From Candidatus Nitrospira neomarina (GTDB lineage Bacteria > Nitrospirota > Nitrospiria > Nitrospirales > UBA8639): DNA of 64,000 bases. Below, piece after piece: positions 16,836-26,420 of the stretch. The first letter of the stretch is position 1. Each line of letters opens with the position of its first letter. The notes beneath the pieces are model-generated. The model saw nothing but the letters and a program-made list of their open reading frames with translations, was not told the origin of the DNA and did no database searches. The stretch lies in NCBI RefSeq assembly GCF_032051675.1, contig NZ_CP116968.1, positions 930,001 through 994,000 on the forward strand, written 5' to 3'. Position numbers and translations under genes: made by a program.

Positions 16836-17741
16836 ATGGACATGCATATTTCAGAAGTGTTGCGGACGTATCATCCTGCGATTAGTTTTGAGTTTTTCCC
16901 TCCAAAAACGGAACGGGGTTTTCAAGAACTGTTTGAAGCGATTTCGGCCCTCATGCCGTTAAAACCTGCCTATGTCAGTGTGACCTATGGTGCCGGCGGA
17001 TCTACCCGTGAACGGACGCATGATTTAGTGGTAAAGCTCCAACGGGAAACCGATTTGACCATTGTGTCGCATTTAACCTGCGTGGGGTCCAGGCGTGACG
17101 AAATTCATCATATTCTCTCGAAATATCAGGAGAGCGGTATACATAACATTATGGCTTTAAGGGGAGATCCTCCCAAGGGAAGCACGGATGTCCAGATTCC
17201 CGAAGATGGCTTTCAGTTTGCCTCTGACCTTGTGCGGTTTATTAAGCAGCAGTTTTCTGAAATGGGCGTGGGCGTGGCAGGATTTCCTGAGGGACATCCC
17301 GGTACGCCCAACCGATTACAGGAAATGGACAATTTGAAGCGAAAAGTCGATGCGGGAGCTGATTATATCTGCACCCAATTATTTTTTGATAATCGGGACT
17401 TTTACGATTTTTGTGAACGTTGCGAAGTTGTGGGCATTAAAGTGCCCATTATCGCAGGCATTATGCCGATAGTTTCCCGAAAGGGCATGACTCGCATGTC
17501 TGAATTGGCGCTTGGCGCCCGTATTCCTGCCAAACTCTTACGGGCTATGGATCGAGCTGAGAATGATACTTATGCGGAAGGGGTTGGCATTCATTGGGCG
17601 ACCGAGCAGGTGGTGGATCTTGTGGATCATAAAGTGAAAGGAATTCATTTTTATACCTTGAATAAATCAAAAGCGACCTTGAAAATCTATGAGTCTCTCG
17701 GTATTCAAAGTTCGGAAAGTTTGCAGCAACCGGTTGAATAA
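16836..17741 (+). CDS. metF: methylenetetrahydrofolate reductase
   Basis: The product is 301 residues, the usual bacterial MetF length. Hallmarks are FEFFPPKTERG with the active-site Glu near the N-terminus, TYGAGGSTRERT, SHLTCVG, IMALRGDPP and DAGADYICTQLFFD, along a single TIM barrel that binds FAD. It reduces 5,10-methylene-THF to 5-methyl-THF for methionine synthesis. The ATG at 16836 is preceded by AAGG; the ATG at 16842 is a close alternative. The preceding membrane protein gene is only 26 bases away. No SAM riboswitch was recognised. Confidence 0.95.
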   Translation: MDMHISEVLRTYHPAISFEFFPPKTERGFQELFEAISALMPLKPAYVSVTYGAGGSTRERTHDLVVKLQRETDLTIVSHLTCVGSRRDEIHHILSKYQESGIHNIMALRGDPPKGSTDVQIPEDGFQFASDLVRFIKQQFSEMGVGVAGFPEGHPGTPNRLQEMDNLKRKVDAGADYICTQLFFDNRDFYDFCERCEVVGIKVPIIAGIMPIVSRKGMTRMSELALGARIPAKLLRAMDRAENDTYAEGVGIHWATEQVVDLVDHKVKGIHFYTLNKSKATLKIYESLGIQSSESLQQPVE

Positions 17742-17954
17742 GTCCTGCCTCAGTAATCCTGTATTTTTCTCCATTCATCTATGATGGGCATTCGGCTTCC
17801 CAGCTCTCGTGGCTTGGTCCACTGTTTCCCTCTTCCTGTGTTTTGTAATGGCGGTGCGCTGTGTAATTGGGTGGGCCAGGGGATTGGGGATTTTACTCTT
17901 TCCCCTTGTGGTGCATGTTGGGTAAGATGTCTTGGGTTCTAAAGGAGGATACTC

Positions 17955-18611
17955 ATGACGAAGAATGCAGGGTTTCAAGTAACAGTCGATTTGGATGGCC
18001 GCCAGTGTATGGTGATTGGTGGTGATGAGGAAGCCGTGGAGAAGGTGCATCGCCTGTTGGATGCCGGAGCGAAAATTACCGTGGTCAATCCCACACTTCA
18101 TGTTGATTTGCGGAAGTTGACCGCCTCAGGGAAAATTATCCACCGGGGACGGACATTTCGATCGGGCGATGCCCAAGGGGTTGTGCTGATTATGAATGTG
18201 TTAAAGGATGATTTGGAATTGGCCAAGTCCTTGTTTGAGCTGGCGAAAAGCGAACGCTTCCTGTTGTGGTCGATGGATTTGCCTGAATACTCCACGATCG
18301 TGATGCCTGCGCTGGTCAAACGCGGGAATCTTCGAATAGCGATTAGTACGAGTGGGACCGCTCCGGCTCTGGCCAAGGTGCTTCGTCATAATCTTGAATT
18401 GCTGTTTGATGAGGAATTCGACCAGTTTCTGGATTGGCTAGGAGCTTTGCGTGAAGAGCTAAAGAGCACGGAAATGAGCGATCTGCGACGTCGTGAGCGC
18501 TTGACGGAAGCGGTTAATGGCTTTCAATTGTCCGGGGAATTGCAGTATCCCAATAGTTGGAAGTTGTCCGATGAGGAGCAAGTGGAACCGGTTGGAAAGG
18601 AAGGTGGGTAA
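17955..18611 (+). CDS. siroheme synthase N-terminal domain (precorrin-2 dehydrogenase / ferrochelatase, Met8-like)
   Basis: The product is 218 residues. The N-terminal Rossmann segment is VDLDGRQCMVIGGDEEAVEKVHRLLDAGAKITVVNP. The central AISTSGTAPALAKVLRHNLE is the conserved Met8/CysG-N motif (usually S-T-x-G-x-S-P-x-L-A). It lacks the CysG methyltransferase half, so it is the stand-alone form that oxidises precorrin-2 and may insert iron to make siroheme. The Rossmann turn reads GGDEE rather than the commoner GGGxVA. AAAGGAGG precedes the ATG. It overlaps the next gene by one base. The C-terminal 30 residues are poorly conserved. Confidence 0.85.
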   Translation: MTKNAGFQVTVDLDGRQCMVIGGDEEAVEKVHRLLDAGAKITVVNPTLHVDLRKLTASGKIIHRGRTFRSGDAQGVVLIMNVLKDDLELAKSLFELAKSERFLLWSMDLPEYSTIVMPALVKRGNLRIAISTSGTAPALAKVLRHNLELLFDEEFDQFLDWLGALREELKSTEMSDLRRRERLTEAVNGFQLSGELQYPNSWKLSDEEQVEPVGKEGG

Positions 18612-18922
18612 TGGTGCTGTTAGAATTTAGCATGTCCCCTCTTGGTAAGGGGGAAAGTGTCGGCAAATATGTGTCCCGGTCACTGGACCTGATTGATAAA
18701 AGCGGGGTTGAGTACCGACTCAATCCCATGGGAACGGTGTTGGAAGGGGAGTGGGATGACGTGTTTCGAGTCGTGAAGCAATGCTATACCAGGATGAAAA
18801 AGGATTGTCCGAGGATTTCTTGTGTGATTAAGGTTGATTACCGGCGTGGCCATAAAGGCCGGTTGGCCGGCAAGGTGGCGAGCGTGGAGAAACGTTTGAA
18901 GCGTAAGCTGAAAACGGCATGA
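18611..18922 (+). CDS. MTH1187 / YkoF-type thiamine-binding family protein
   Basis: The product is 103 residues. It matches the UPF0045/MTH1187 pattern: LLEFSMSPLGKGESVGKYV at the N-terminus, then YRLNPMGTVLEGEWDDVFRVVKQCY, ending with a basic IKVDYRRGHKGRLAGKVASVEKRL. The family has a ferredoxin-like fold, and members bind thiamine-like ligands. The start ATG overlaps the last base of the siroheme gene stop (TAATG), so they are translationally coupled; the functional link to tetrapyrrole synthesis is unclear. Confidence 0.85.
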   Translation: MVLLEFSMSPLGKGESVGKYVSRSLDLIDKSGVEYRLNPMGTVLEGEWDDVFRVVKQCYTRMKKDCPRISCVIKVDYRRGHKGRLAGKVASVEKRLKRKLKTA

Positions 18923-18984
18923 TTCTGGAGCGGTTTGAACGAGCCAGGATGGCCGTGTTGGGAAGACATCGGTGTGTTGAGGAG

Positions 18985-20208
18985 TTATTCCAACATTTTT
19001 TTTGCTGACTGGCTTGAGGTATGTGAAGAAGAAGGGTCAAGTGTATGGGGAAGGTAAATCCGGTTGGCTTTTCCCCCGATCCCGCACAACACTTCATAGG
19101 GAATCGTGTTCAACCATCCGGCATGATCTTCAGCTGTTATTTCCCGTGTCCCCTGTTTTCCCAGTAACACGACCTCGTCTCCAATCGTTGGATGGGGAAT
19201 GTCCGTGACATCCACCATCATCATATCCATGCAAATTTTTCCTATGATGGGGGCCTGTTCTCCTTTGATGAGAACATGTCCGACTCCCGTGAGGTGTCTG
19301 GGAAATCCGTGGGTATAACCCACCGGAAGGACGGCGATTTGAGATGGCCTCCGTGTGCGGAATAGGGCGTTATATCCCACAATTTCACCAGGCTGGAGAG
19401 ACCGGAGATGGGCCACGTATGTGGTGGCATGCATCACCGGTTCAAGAGTGAGGGCTTGGGGAGCACTCTCCTGCCGGGGTGCGTATCCATATAACATTAA
19501 TCCAGGTCTGACCATTCCCAAATGGGCAGTTGGATGAAACAAGATTCCTGCACTATTGGCCATATGCAGTATTGGTGGTTGGACTCCCAATTGCTTCGCT
19601 TGGTCGATAAAGGCCAAAAACTTTTGGATTTGAACATTGGTTAAGGTGTGATCCTGATTGTCGGCATCAGCAAAATGGCTTAAGAGGCCCTCTATTTCAA
19701 TGAGAGGGGTCGAGTGCGATAGCCTGCTTAGAAGGGAGAGGGCTTCATCATTCTCGAAGCCGAGTCGGTGTAATCCAGTGTCGACTTTGAGATGAATAGG
19801 AAATGGGGTGGCGCGAGGAAAAAGGAGCTCGATAAGTTGTTGAACGCTTTCTGCACGAGAAATCACCGGAGTAAGCTGATGGCGAATAATTTCGCTTAGA
19901 TGCTGAGGGAGGATGGGCCCCATAACCAGGATGGGGCAGTGAATGTGGTGCTCTCGAAGGGTTATCCCTTCCATGACGGATGCCACACCAAATCCAAAAA
20001 TTCCCAGGTGTTCCAGGGTCTGAGCCACAGGAATCGCCCCATGGCCATATGCATCAGCTTTAACGACGGCCAGAATTTTTGTAGATGGAGCGATCCATTG
20101 CCGGATTTGTTGGAAATTCCTGGCTAGCGCATCAAGACTGATAGAAACGGTAATCGGGGATGAGACGTGTCGGAGGTCGGAAAGTGAAGGTGGCCTGATC
20201 GGTATCAC
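18985..20208 (-). CDS. alr: alanine racemase
   Basis: The product is 407 residues. The PLP-binding Lys is in AVVKADAYGHG. The second catalytic base, a Tyr, is in IVGYNALFRTRRPSQIAVLPVGYTHGFPR, and GKICMDMMMVDVTD and EVLCGIGGKANRIY are conserved C-terminal blocks. It converts L- to D-alanine for peptidoglycan. It is about 20-30 residues longer than typical at each end (a low-complexity Ser/His tail). Last gene of the rpsB-tsf-pyrH-frr-alr series, nine bases after frr, so very likely in the same transcript. Confidence 0.95.
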   Translation of the reverse strand: MIPIRPPSLSDLRHVSSPITVSISLDALARNFQQIRQWIAPSTKILAVVKADAYGHGAIPVAQTLEHLGIFGFGVASVMEGITLREHHIHCPILVMGPILPQHLSEIIRHQLTPVISRAESVQQLIELLFPRATPFPIHLKVDTGLHRLGFENDEALSLLSRLSHSTPLIEIEGLLSHFADADNQDHTLTNVQIQKFLAFIDQAKQLGVQPPILHMANSAGILFHPTAHLGMVRPGLMLYGYAPRQESAPQALTLEPVMHATTYVAHLRSLQPGEIVGYNALFRTRRPSQIAVLPVGYTHGFPRHLTGVGHVLIKGEQAPIIGKICMDMMMVDVTDIPHPTIGDEVVLLGKQGTREITAEDHAGWLNTIPYEVLCGIGGKANRIYLPHTLDPSSSHTSSQSAKKMLE

Positions 20209-20217
20209 AAATATTCC

Positions 20218-20775
20218 TTAAATCGCGAGTATTTCCTCCTCCTTTTTCTTGGTGAGGTCATCGACGATCTGTATAAATTTATCTGTGAGTTTTTGAATTT
20301 CAGCCTCTAACCGGTGCTGGGTATCTTCTGTCAGTGAGCCTTCTTTGTGAAGGTGTTTGAGTTCGTCATTCCCTTCCCGACGAAATCCACGAATCTGTAC
20401 CTTGGTCTCTTCTCCATATTTTTTGCTGAGTTTGACCAAATCTTTTCGTCGTTCTTCACTCAGTGGGGGAATGGGTAGCCGGATGAGTTTGCCATCATTG
20501 GATGGGGTGAGGCCAAGCTCTGAACTAATGATGGCCCGTTCAATTTCTCTGATTTGGGAGGTATCCCAGGGCTGAATGGTAATCAGTCGGCTCTCAGGAA
20601 TCGCGAGGTTGGCGACTTGCTTGAGTGGAGTGGGCGTCCCGTAATAATCAACGGTGATATGGTCAAGTAATCCCAAGGAGGCGCGACCGGTTCGAAGGGA
20701 CATGAATTCTCTCTTGAGGTGCTCAATGGCTCCCTCCATTCGCTGTGTGGTTTTAAGAATGGTTGGATCGTTCAT
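20218..20775 (-). CDS. frr: ribosome recycling factor
   Basis: The product is 185 residues, the normal family length. The conserved opening is LKREFMSLRTGRASLGLLD, followed by DYYGTPTPLKQVANLAIPE, the RLPIPPLSEERRKDLVKL hinge segment and a long C-terminal helix. With EF-G it splits post-termination ribosomes. The ATG at 20775 has GGGGA seven bases upstream; the ATG at 20781 abuts that site and is less likely. It lies 14 bases after pyrH in the same direction. Confidence 0.97.
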   Translation of the reverse strand: MNDPTILKTTQRMEGAIEHLKREFMSLRTGRASLGLLDHITVDYYGTPTPLKQVANLAIPESRLITIQPWDTSQIREIERAIISSELGLTPSNDGKLIRLPIPPLSEERRKDLVKLSKKYGEETKVQIRGFRREGNDELKHLHKEGSLTEDTQHRLEAEIQKLTDKFIQIVDDLTKKKEEEILAI

Positions 20776-20789
20776 GATCATTCCCCACG

Positions 20790-21518
20790 TTAAGTGACAA
20801 GCGCATTTTTGGAAACAATGGTGCCGACCGGTTCCCCTTCAAGGATTTTTCTGATATTTCCTGATGAGGTCAGATCGAACACAATGATAGGCAGATCGTT
20901 ATCCATGCAGAGTGTAATGGCTGTGGCATCCATTACCTTCAAGCTTTTATTGAGCACCGATAAAAATGGTAATTCCGTGAAGCGTTTGGCCGAGGGTGTC
21001 GTCATAGGGTCCGCGTCGTAGATGCCATCAACCTTCGTGCCTTTCATGATAACATCCGCACCAATTTCCATGGCTCGGAGCGCGGCAGCGGTGTCGGTCG
21101 TAAAGTAGGGATTCCCGGTACCGGCGGCAAAAATCACCACGCGTTTTTTTTCCAAATGCCGAATAGCTCGGCGACGAATGTAACTTTCGGCTAACTGCCG
21201 CATTTCTATTGCCGATAAGACGCGTGTGGGGATGTCTTTACTCTCTAAAGCATTTTGTAAAGCCAGAGCATTCAACAAGGTGGCGAGCATGCCCATGTAA
21301 TCGGCCGAAGCTCGTTCCATGCCAGAGGCACTGGCAGCAAGACCTCTGAAAATGTTGCCACCTCCAATCACAATGGCGATTTCGACCTTCAGGGTCAGTA
21401 CGTCGGCAATTTCGGCTGCGAGATTATGTAAAACGGAAGGTTGGATGCCGTAGGTCTGCTCTCCAGCGAGCATTTCTCCACTAATTTTTAAGAGGACCCG
21501 ACGATATTTGAGGGGCAT
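20790..21518 (-). CDS. pyrH: uridylate kinase (UMP kinase)
   Basis: The product is 242 residues of the amino-acid-kinase fold. Motifs are [15 protein letters not shown] at the N-terminus, [10 protein letters not shown], the bacterial UMP-kinase signature [37 protein letters not shown], and [10 protein letters not shown]. It phosphorylates UMP to UDP with ATP. Its ATG shares one base with the tsf stop (TAATG), giving tight coupling. The order tsf-pyrH-frr is widely conserved. Confidence 0.97.
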   Translation of the reverse strand: MPLKYRRVLLKISGEMLAGEQTYGIQPSVLHNLAAEIADVLTLKVEIAIVIGGGNIFRGLAASASGMERASADYMGMLATLLNALALQNALESKDIPTRVLSAIEMRQLAESYIRRRAIRHLEKKRVVIFAAGTGNPYFTTDTAAALRAMEIGADVIMKGTKVDGIYDADPMTTPSAKRFTELPFLSVLNKSLKVMDATAITLCMDNDLPIIVFDLTSSGNIRKILEGEPVGTIVSKNALVT

Positions 21519-22114
21519 TAGTCCTGGCCGAGTTGGTAACGCGTAAAGCGACTGATCGTGAGGTTTTCTCCTAACTTCGCGATTTTCTGTGAAAGGAGAT
21601 CTTGAATGCTGATGCTGGGATCCTTAATAAAGGCTTGTTCCAAGAGGCACTGCTCTTGATAATATTTTTCGAGCTTTCCCTTAATGATTTTCTCCCAGGT
21701 CCCTTCGGGTTTTCCGGACTCTTTCATCTGTGCGAGGTAAATATTCTTTTCCCGTTCGATCAAGTCCTCCGGAATGTCTTCCCGTTTAATGTACATAGGA
21801 TGAGAGGCAGCGATTTGTAAAGCCACTTCCTTAACAAAAGCTTGAAATTCTTCATTGCGTGCCACAAAGTCTGTTTCACAATTGACTTCAATCAGGACTC
21901 CAATTTTTGATCCTGAATGAATATACGAGGAAATAATACCCTCTTTGGTTTCTCGGCCTGCTTTCTTTTGTGCAGCGGCCAACCCTTTTTGACGCAACAG
22001 ATCGATGGCTTTTTCGACATCATTCCCTGTGTCTTGTAGGGCTTTTTGGCAATCAAGGATTCCTGCCCCTGTTTTGCCTCGCAACTCCTTCACCAAGGCA
22101 CTCAAACTAGACAT
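21518..22114 (-). CDS. tsf: translation elongation factor Ts
   Basis: The product is 198 residues, the short bacterial form. It has the N-terminal UBA-like domain ([20 protein letters not shown]) with the conserved T-G-A-G segment, then the core domain with [14 protein letters not shown]. It recycles EF-Tu by exchanging GDP. The ATG at 22114 lies about nine bases after AGGAG; the ATG at 22120 is closer (three bases) and would add Met-His. It lies 61 bases after rpsB. Confidence 0.97.
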   Translation of the reverse strand: MSSLSALVKELRGKTGAGILDCQKALQDTGNDVEKAIDLLRQKGLAAAQKKAGRETKEGIISSYIHSGSKIGVLIEVNCETDFVARNEEFQAFVKEVALQIAASHPMYIKREDIPEDLIEREKNIYLAQMKESGKPEGTWEKIIKGKLEKYYQEQCLLEQAFIKDPSISIQDLLSQKIAKLGENLTISRFTRYQLGQD

Positions 22115-22175
22115 GTGCATGCTCTCCTACTGACAGTAATATAAATTTCAGTTTAATTAGATGAACCCAGGATCC

Positions 22176-22958
22176 TTAGACAGGTTGGGTATTCTTGTTT
22201 GGCGCACCCGATGGATGACCTTGCTCGGTGTTGTCGGGAAGAAACCCTTCGCCATTCGCCACTGACTCCTGGCGCTTCCGGCGAAGTTCCGTACCTTCGA
22301 TGCAGGCGTCGGCAATCTGTCCCGTAAATAATTTGAGGGATCGAATGGCATCGTCATTACCGGGTATAGGAAAGTCCACCCCTTCAGGGTCACAGTTGGT
22401 GTCTACTAAAGCAATAACCGGAATGCCAAGGCGATTAGCTTCCTTAACCGTAATGTGCTGGATCCTGGTGTCTAATATGTAAATGCACCCAGGAATATCA
22501 TTCATGCCTTTGATACCGCTCAAATATTTTTCCAGTTTGGCTTGCTCTTTTTTCATGCGAACGATTTCTTTCTTTTTGAGTCGTTCGTATGTGCCATCGG
22601 TTTCCGCAGCTTCAAGTTTTTTTAGTTGGTTGATGCTGCGACGGAGTGTCTGGAAATTCGTTAACATTCCACCCAACCATCGCTGGTTAACAAAAAACAT
22701 TCCACAACGATTGGCTTCTTCTTCCACAATTCCCATGGCTTGCCGCTTAGTCCCCACGAATAAGACGGATTCCCCGGCAGCCACTGTATCACGGGTAAAT
22801 TCGTAGGCTTTTTGAAAGCATTGGAGAGAAATTTGAAGATCAATAATATAAATACCGTTTTTTTCTCCGAAGATATAGCGTTTCATCTTCGGGTTCCAGC
22901 GATTGGTTTGATGCCCGAAGTGAACTCCAGCTTCTAATAACGATTTAATCGTGACCAT
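22176..22958 (-). CDS. rpsB: 30S ribosomal protein S2
   Basis: The product is 260 residues. It begins [25 protein letters not shown], the canonical S2 N-terminus, and contains [21 protein letters not shown] and [29 protein letters not shown]. The ATG at 22958 is selected over 22973 because it matches the family start and GGGAAGG lies upstream. The C-terminal 25 residues are a low-complexity extension ([13 protein letters not shown]). First gene of a likely five-gene operon. Confidence 0.97.
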   Translation of the reverse strand: MVTIKSLLEAGVHFGHQTNRWNPKMKRYIFGEKNGIYIIDLQISLQCFQKAYEFTRDTVAAGESVLFVGTKRQAMGIVEEEANRCGMFFVNQRWLGGMLTNFQTLRRSINQLKKLEAAETDGTYERLKKKEIVRMKKEQAKLEKYLSGIKGMNDIPGCIYILDTRIQHITVKEANRLGIPVIALVDTNCDPEGVDFPIPGNDDAIRSLKLFTGQIADACIEGTELRRKRQESVANGEGFLPDNTEQGHPSGAPNKNTQPV

Positions 22959-23370
22959 AACGGACCTTCCCACCCCCTTTCAGAGATATATTGATTAACA
23001 CAAAACCGTGGATTTTTTAAAGAAACACAAAACAGTAATTTGGCTCAAATGGGACCGGCAGGAGACAATAGATGTGGATTGTCTTATCAGGCAGGCTGTT
23101 CCAAGTGAAGAGACATTCATGCAATTTAGTGATGTTCAATATTTTTCCATTAAACCAATGGAGATTAGCATAGGTGAAAATTATAATTCAACCCTGACTA
23201 TCTTTTATGGGTATGCGACGCGCTGTTAGCTTCGGAGAGGGATCGTGGAATAACCAGAAAGTGTTCCGAGGAAAATCTTTTTTGAATCAATGCCATTTTT
23301 GACTCTGTGAGCCTTCATGGCTATAGTCAGTGCCGCATTCAGAAATTTTTATGATGAAGGAGTGCGAAGG
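22959..23370. other. 412-base divergent gap, promoter region of rpsB and the ProA-like gene
   Basis: It separates the minus-strand rpsB operon from the plus-strand ProA-like gene and should hold both promoters. An AT-rich stretch lies at 22986-23030, but no promoter hexamers stand out. A 73-codon open frame at 23008-23229 has a GTG start in a T-run and no ribosome binding site; I do not call it. Confidence 0.5.
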
Positions 23371-24726
23371 ATGGTTGAAGTACCTCTAAAATTATACGTG
23401 CAAGCGCTTTTGAAAGAAGCGAAGGAGGCTGCTCGCCCCATGGCGTGCCTGTCTTCCAGTGTGAAAAATCAGGCCTTAAAGGCGATGGCCGAGAGTCTAG
23501 TCAATCATACTCAGGAAATTTTGGAGGCCAATGCAAAAGATTTGGCTGGCATTTCCAAGGAAACCGATCAACAAGTCCATCGTGAGGCGTCAGAACGCAT
23601 TCGAATTTCCGAAGACACGATTCGCCTCATGCACCAAGGGTTGTTAGATTTAGAAGCTCTTCCTGATCCAATCGGCGAGGCGAGTCACGCCTGGCTCACT
23701 CCAGATGGAATGCAGGTTCATACTGTCCGTTCTCCACTGGGTATTGTCGCGGTGGTGTCGGATATGGGGCCATTGATGACCGCTGAATCGTTTGGGATGT
23801 GCATGAAGACCAACAATGTCTGTGTCTTTCGTGGGGGAACCGAGTGGTTTCATACTAATAGTGCGATTGTTCACTATCTCCAAGAGGCGGCGGTGTTCCA
23901 TGGTGTTCCTAATGGGGGGCTGACATTTCTCGACCGGAGTTCTCCGGAGGCGGCCCTGGAAATGGTGCGATATCCTCAGTATGTCCAAGCCGTCATTACA
24001 CGAGGGAGTGCTGGTTTGCGAAATGGGATCTTAGAGCATTCGAGAGTTCCTGTCATTGGATTTGAGGGAGGCCTGTGTCATGTGTATGTCGATCAGGATG
24101 TCGATATCCCATTGGCTCAAACCATCGCGGTGAATGCTAAACTTCAATCGCCATCTGCAGCGAATGCCATGGACACGCTCTTGGTTCATCAGGGCGTTTG
24201 TCGGCATTTATTGCCAGGGTTAACACGAAGATTTCTTCAGGAGTATCGTGTGACTTTGCGTGGCTGTCCTAAAACGGTTTCCATGATGGGTATTTTGGAA
24301 ATGACCGGGCATTTAGGGATTAAAGCGGCGGAAGAACCGGATTGGGGGAGAAAATATCAATCCTTAACTCTGAATATTAAAGTGGTAAAAGATAGTCAAG
24401 AAGCTATCGATCATATTGGGACCTATGCCCCAGGGCATACCGATACTATTGTAACTCGAGACTATCAGTTAGCCATGCGCTTTGTTCGAGAGGTCGATTC
24501 GAGCGCGGTTATGGTGAATGCTTCGACCCGTCTTCATGGCGGACCACAATTTGGTCTTGGTCCAGATATCGGGAGTAATAGCACGCGGATGCATGGGCGA
24601 GGTCCTCTTATTCTCTCGAAGCTCACGATTGAAAAATATATGGTATTGGGATCTGGACAACTTCAACAGCCACATCCAGTTCCTCAGATCTACCAGGATG
24701 CGATGATGTTATCTGCCAAGTTCTAG
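23371..24726 (+). CDS. ProA (glutamate-5-semialdehyde dehydrogenase) homologue lacking the catalytic Cys
   Basis: The product is 451 residues, end-to-end like gamma-glutamyl phosphate reductase: SPLGIVAVVSDMGPLMTAES, PVIGFEGGLCHVYVD, GHTDTIVTRDY and REVDSSAVMVNASTR are all in order. At the active site, family members read R-P-G-V-C-N-A-M-E; this protein reads S-P-S-A-A-N-A-M-D, so the nucleophile is Ala264 (GCG at 24160). The R-G-G-K-G loop is RGSAG, and I-S-T-D-K-L-H-A-R-G-P is NSTRMHGRGP. AAGGAG eight bases before the ATG at 23371 fixes the start. It probably cannot form the thioester intermediate, so it is unlikely to be the proline-pathway enzyme. A moonlighting or regulatory role is inferred only from these losses. 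No proB is nearby. Confidence 0.85.
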   Translation: MVEVPLKLYVQALLKEAKEAARPMACLSSSVKNQALKAMAESLVNHTQEILEANAKDLAGISKETDQQVHREASERIRISEDTIRLMHQGLLDLEALPDPIGEASHAWLTPDGMQVHTVRSPLGIVAVVSDMGPLMTAESFGMCMKTNNVCVFRGGTEWFHTNSAIVHYLQEAAVFHGVPNGGLTFLDRSSPEAALEMVRYPQYVQAVITRGSAGLRNGILEHSRVPVIGFEGGLCHVYVDQDVDIPLAQTIAVNAKLQSPSAANAMDTLLVHQGVCRHLLPGLTRRFLQEYRVTLRGCPKTVSMMGILEMTGHLGIKAAEEPDWGRKYQSLTLNIKVVKDSQEAIDHIGTYAPGHTDTIVTRDYQLAMRFVREVDSSAVMVNASTRLHGGPQFGLGPDIGSNSTRMHGRGPLILSKLTIEKYMVLGSGQLQQPHPVPQIYQDAMMLSAKF

Positions 24727-24894
24727 CCTTTCAGATGAAGCATGAATAGCCGGCCTCTTTGTGTCGGCTGTGCATATACCCAGGTTTCCGTTACCCACTC
24801 CTGTTATTGGTCTTTTTTTCTATCCCTGTGTTTTTTTGCTTCCCAACATTTTCTGTATTCCTTTTTTAGAGGAATCATCTTAATCTGGTTTAAT

Positions 24895-26388
24895 ATGGGA
24901 TATAAAAGTGAAGAAATTTCTGATTACCATGCGGAGCTTTTCCCGTATTTGCTGTCATGGGGATTGCGAGAGTTTCATGATGAGGCCTCATATTATGACT
25001 GGCAACGAGAGACTCTTTCCAAAGAGGAATTGTGCGACTTTCAACGATTAATCGAGCATCGATACGGTGGTGAAGACGTAAAAAGCGACATTGATTTTTA
25101 TGATGAATTGGCGCGTCGGGATTTTATCCCTGTTCTGTATTCCCAACGGTTGCATTATTTTTTGACGGTTGGAACCTCTGTGTGTGGCAGGATTGCTCCA
25201 GCAAACCAGGTATTGGACTTTGGTTGTGGGGTTGGCATTCTAACCATTTTTTTTGCCCAACAGCATCCTGACATTGAATTTGTAGGAATCGATCGGTCCT
25301 CTCGATCGATTGAAGTAGCTTGTTTCGAGGCAGAAAAACGACGAATCAGGAATGTTCGCTTCGAGGTCTCTCAGGTGCCACAACAGCAGATCTCGGGAAC
25401 CTACGATCTTATTCTTTCGACTCATGCGTTGTTTCAAGCGGAACGGGAGCCAGGGCTTCCAAGCCAAACCTGGAAAACGTTTCAACGTGCCTGTGACAAT
25501 CAACGACAGGAGCAACTGGAAGGTCTGACGGGGATACAGGGACGATTAGATGTCTTGTTGCGGATTTTAGGGCCAATGGGACGTATGATCCTTTTCGAGA
25601 AAACTTGGAATCTTGGTCGACGAATTTTGTTTCAACGAGCATTAGATGCCAGAGGGGTGTTTCCCATATCTTCTCCGGTTTTCTGCCGATATCGGTCAGT
25701 TGATGAAGAAGTGATCGATGGACCTCTGTATGAGGTTGCCCGACTCTCACATGGCGTGAATCCTTTTGAGTGGAATGAGGAACCGTATCGGGAACCAGGC
25801 GAAACGCTTTATCGTTGTATCGGAATTGCCGCCGAGCGAATGGGTCAGGTGCTGGTTAAGGGGAACGTGAATGCCACCATTACAGGTGTTCATTCTAATT
25901 TGGGCTCCTGGATGTTTCGTTTCGGACGATGGAAGGAGATCTTAACTTGGGGTTTGTGCGAGCATTCTTCTGGTCTGACAGGGTTGGTTATTGGGGGTGA
26001 GGCCGATCGGGATTTATTGTATCAATTAGTTGAAACTGTGACGCACATAACCGAATCTGATTTTCAACAATTGGTTCATGACTTTTGGGGAAACATGATT
26101 CGCGCTCCTGAGGATCCATCCTTGCCTTGTTATGAAAATCACCATTCCTCTGCTCAAATCATTTACGAGGATCTTCCCTCCAAATGCATTCAACAAGAGA
26201 CGACTTGCCAGGATGGTGGGGGAAGAGAAATGCATATCGAGTTAGGGACCACAACCCATTTAACATATCTGTATTGCGCCAATACTTTCGATCAACGCCA
26301 GCTCGTTCTTATTGATGAAGGACGGGCTCAAGTTCTATATGAATATTATCGAGAAAATCTCCAGCCCCCACGCGGTCTACCTGCCTGA
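24895..26388 (+). CDS. class I SAM-dependent methyltransferase with a large C-terminal extension
   Basis: The product is 497 residues. Residues about 100-190 form a Rossmann methyltransferase with motif I VLDFGCGVGILTIFFAQ and motif II VGIDRSSRSIEVA; a T-Y-D-L-I-L-S segment marks motif IV. A further 300 residues hold no recognised fold, though repeated acidic-aromatic segments suggest a second domain. The ATG at 24895 is chosen for its hydrophilic start; the open frame continues to 24742 with a hydrophobic, Cys-rich piece that looks non-coding. The ribosome binding site is weak. It lies 168 bases after the ProA-like gene. The substrate is unknown. Confidence 0.7.
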   Translation: MGYKSEEISDYHAELFPYLLSWGLREFHDEASYYDWQRETLSKEELCDFQRLIEHRYGGEDVKSDIDFYDELARRDFIPVLYSQRLHYFLTVGTSVCGRIAPANQVLDFGCGVGILTIFFAQQHPDIEFVGIDRSSRSIEVACFEAEKRRIRNVRFEVSQVPQQQISGTYDLILSTHALFQAEREPGLPSQTWKTFQRACDNQRQEQLEGLTGIQGRLDVLLRILGPMGRMILFEKTWNLGRRILFQRALDARGVFPISSPVFCRYRSVDEEVIDGPLYEVARLSHGVNPFEWNEEPYREPGETLYRCIGIAAERMGQVLVKGNVNATITGVHSNLGSWMFRFGRWKEILTWGLCEHSSGLTGLVIGGEADRDLLYQLVETVTHITESDFQQLVHDFWGNMIRAPEDPSLPCYENHHSSAQIIYEDLPSKCIQQETTCQDGGGREMHIELGTTTHLTYLYCANTFDQRQLVLIDEGRAQVLYEYYRENLQPPRGLPA

Positions 26389-26420
26389 GTTCCTTCAACT
26401 TGAGTCGTTATTCAGGTTCT

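Noticed and set aside
23008-23229. 73-codon frame between rpsB and the ProA-like gene
   Set aside because: GTG start within a T-run, no Shine-Dalgarno, located in the expected promoter region.
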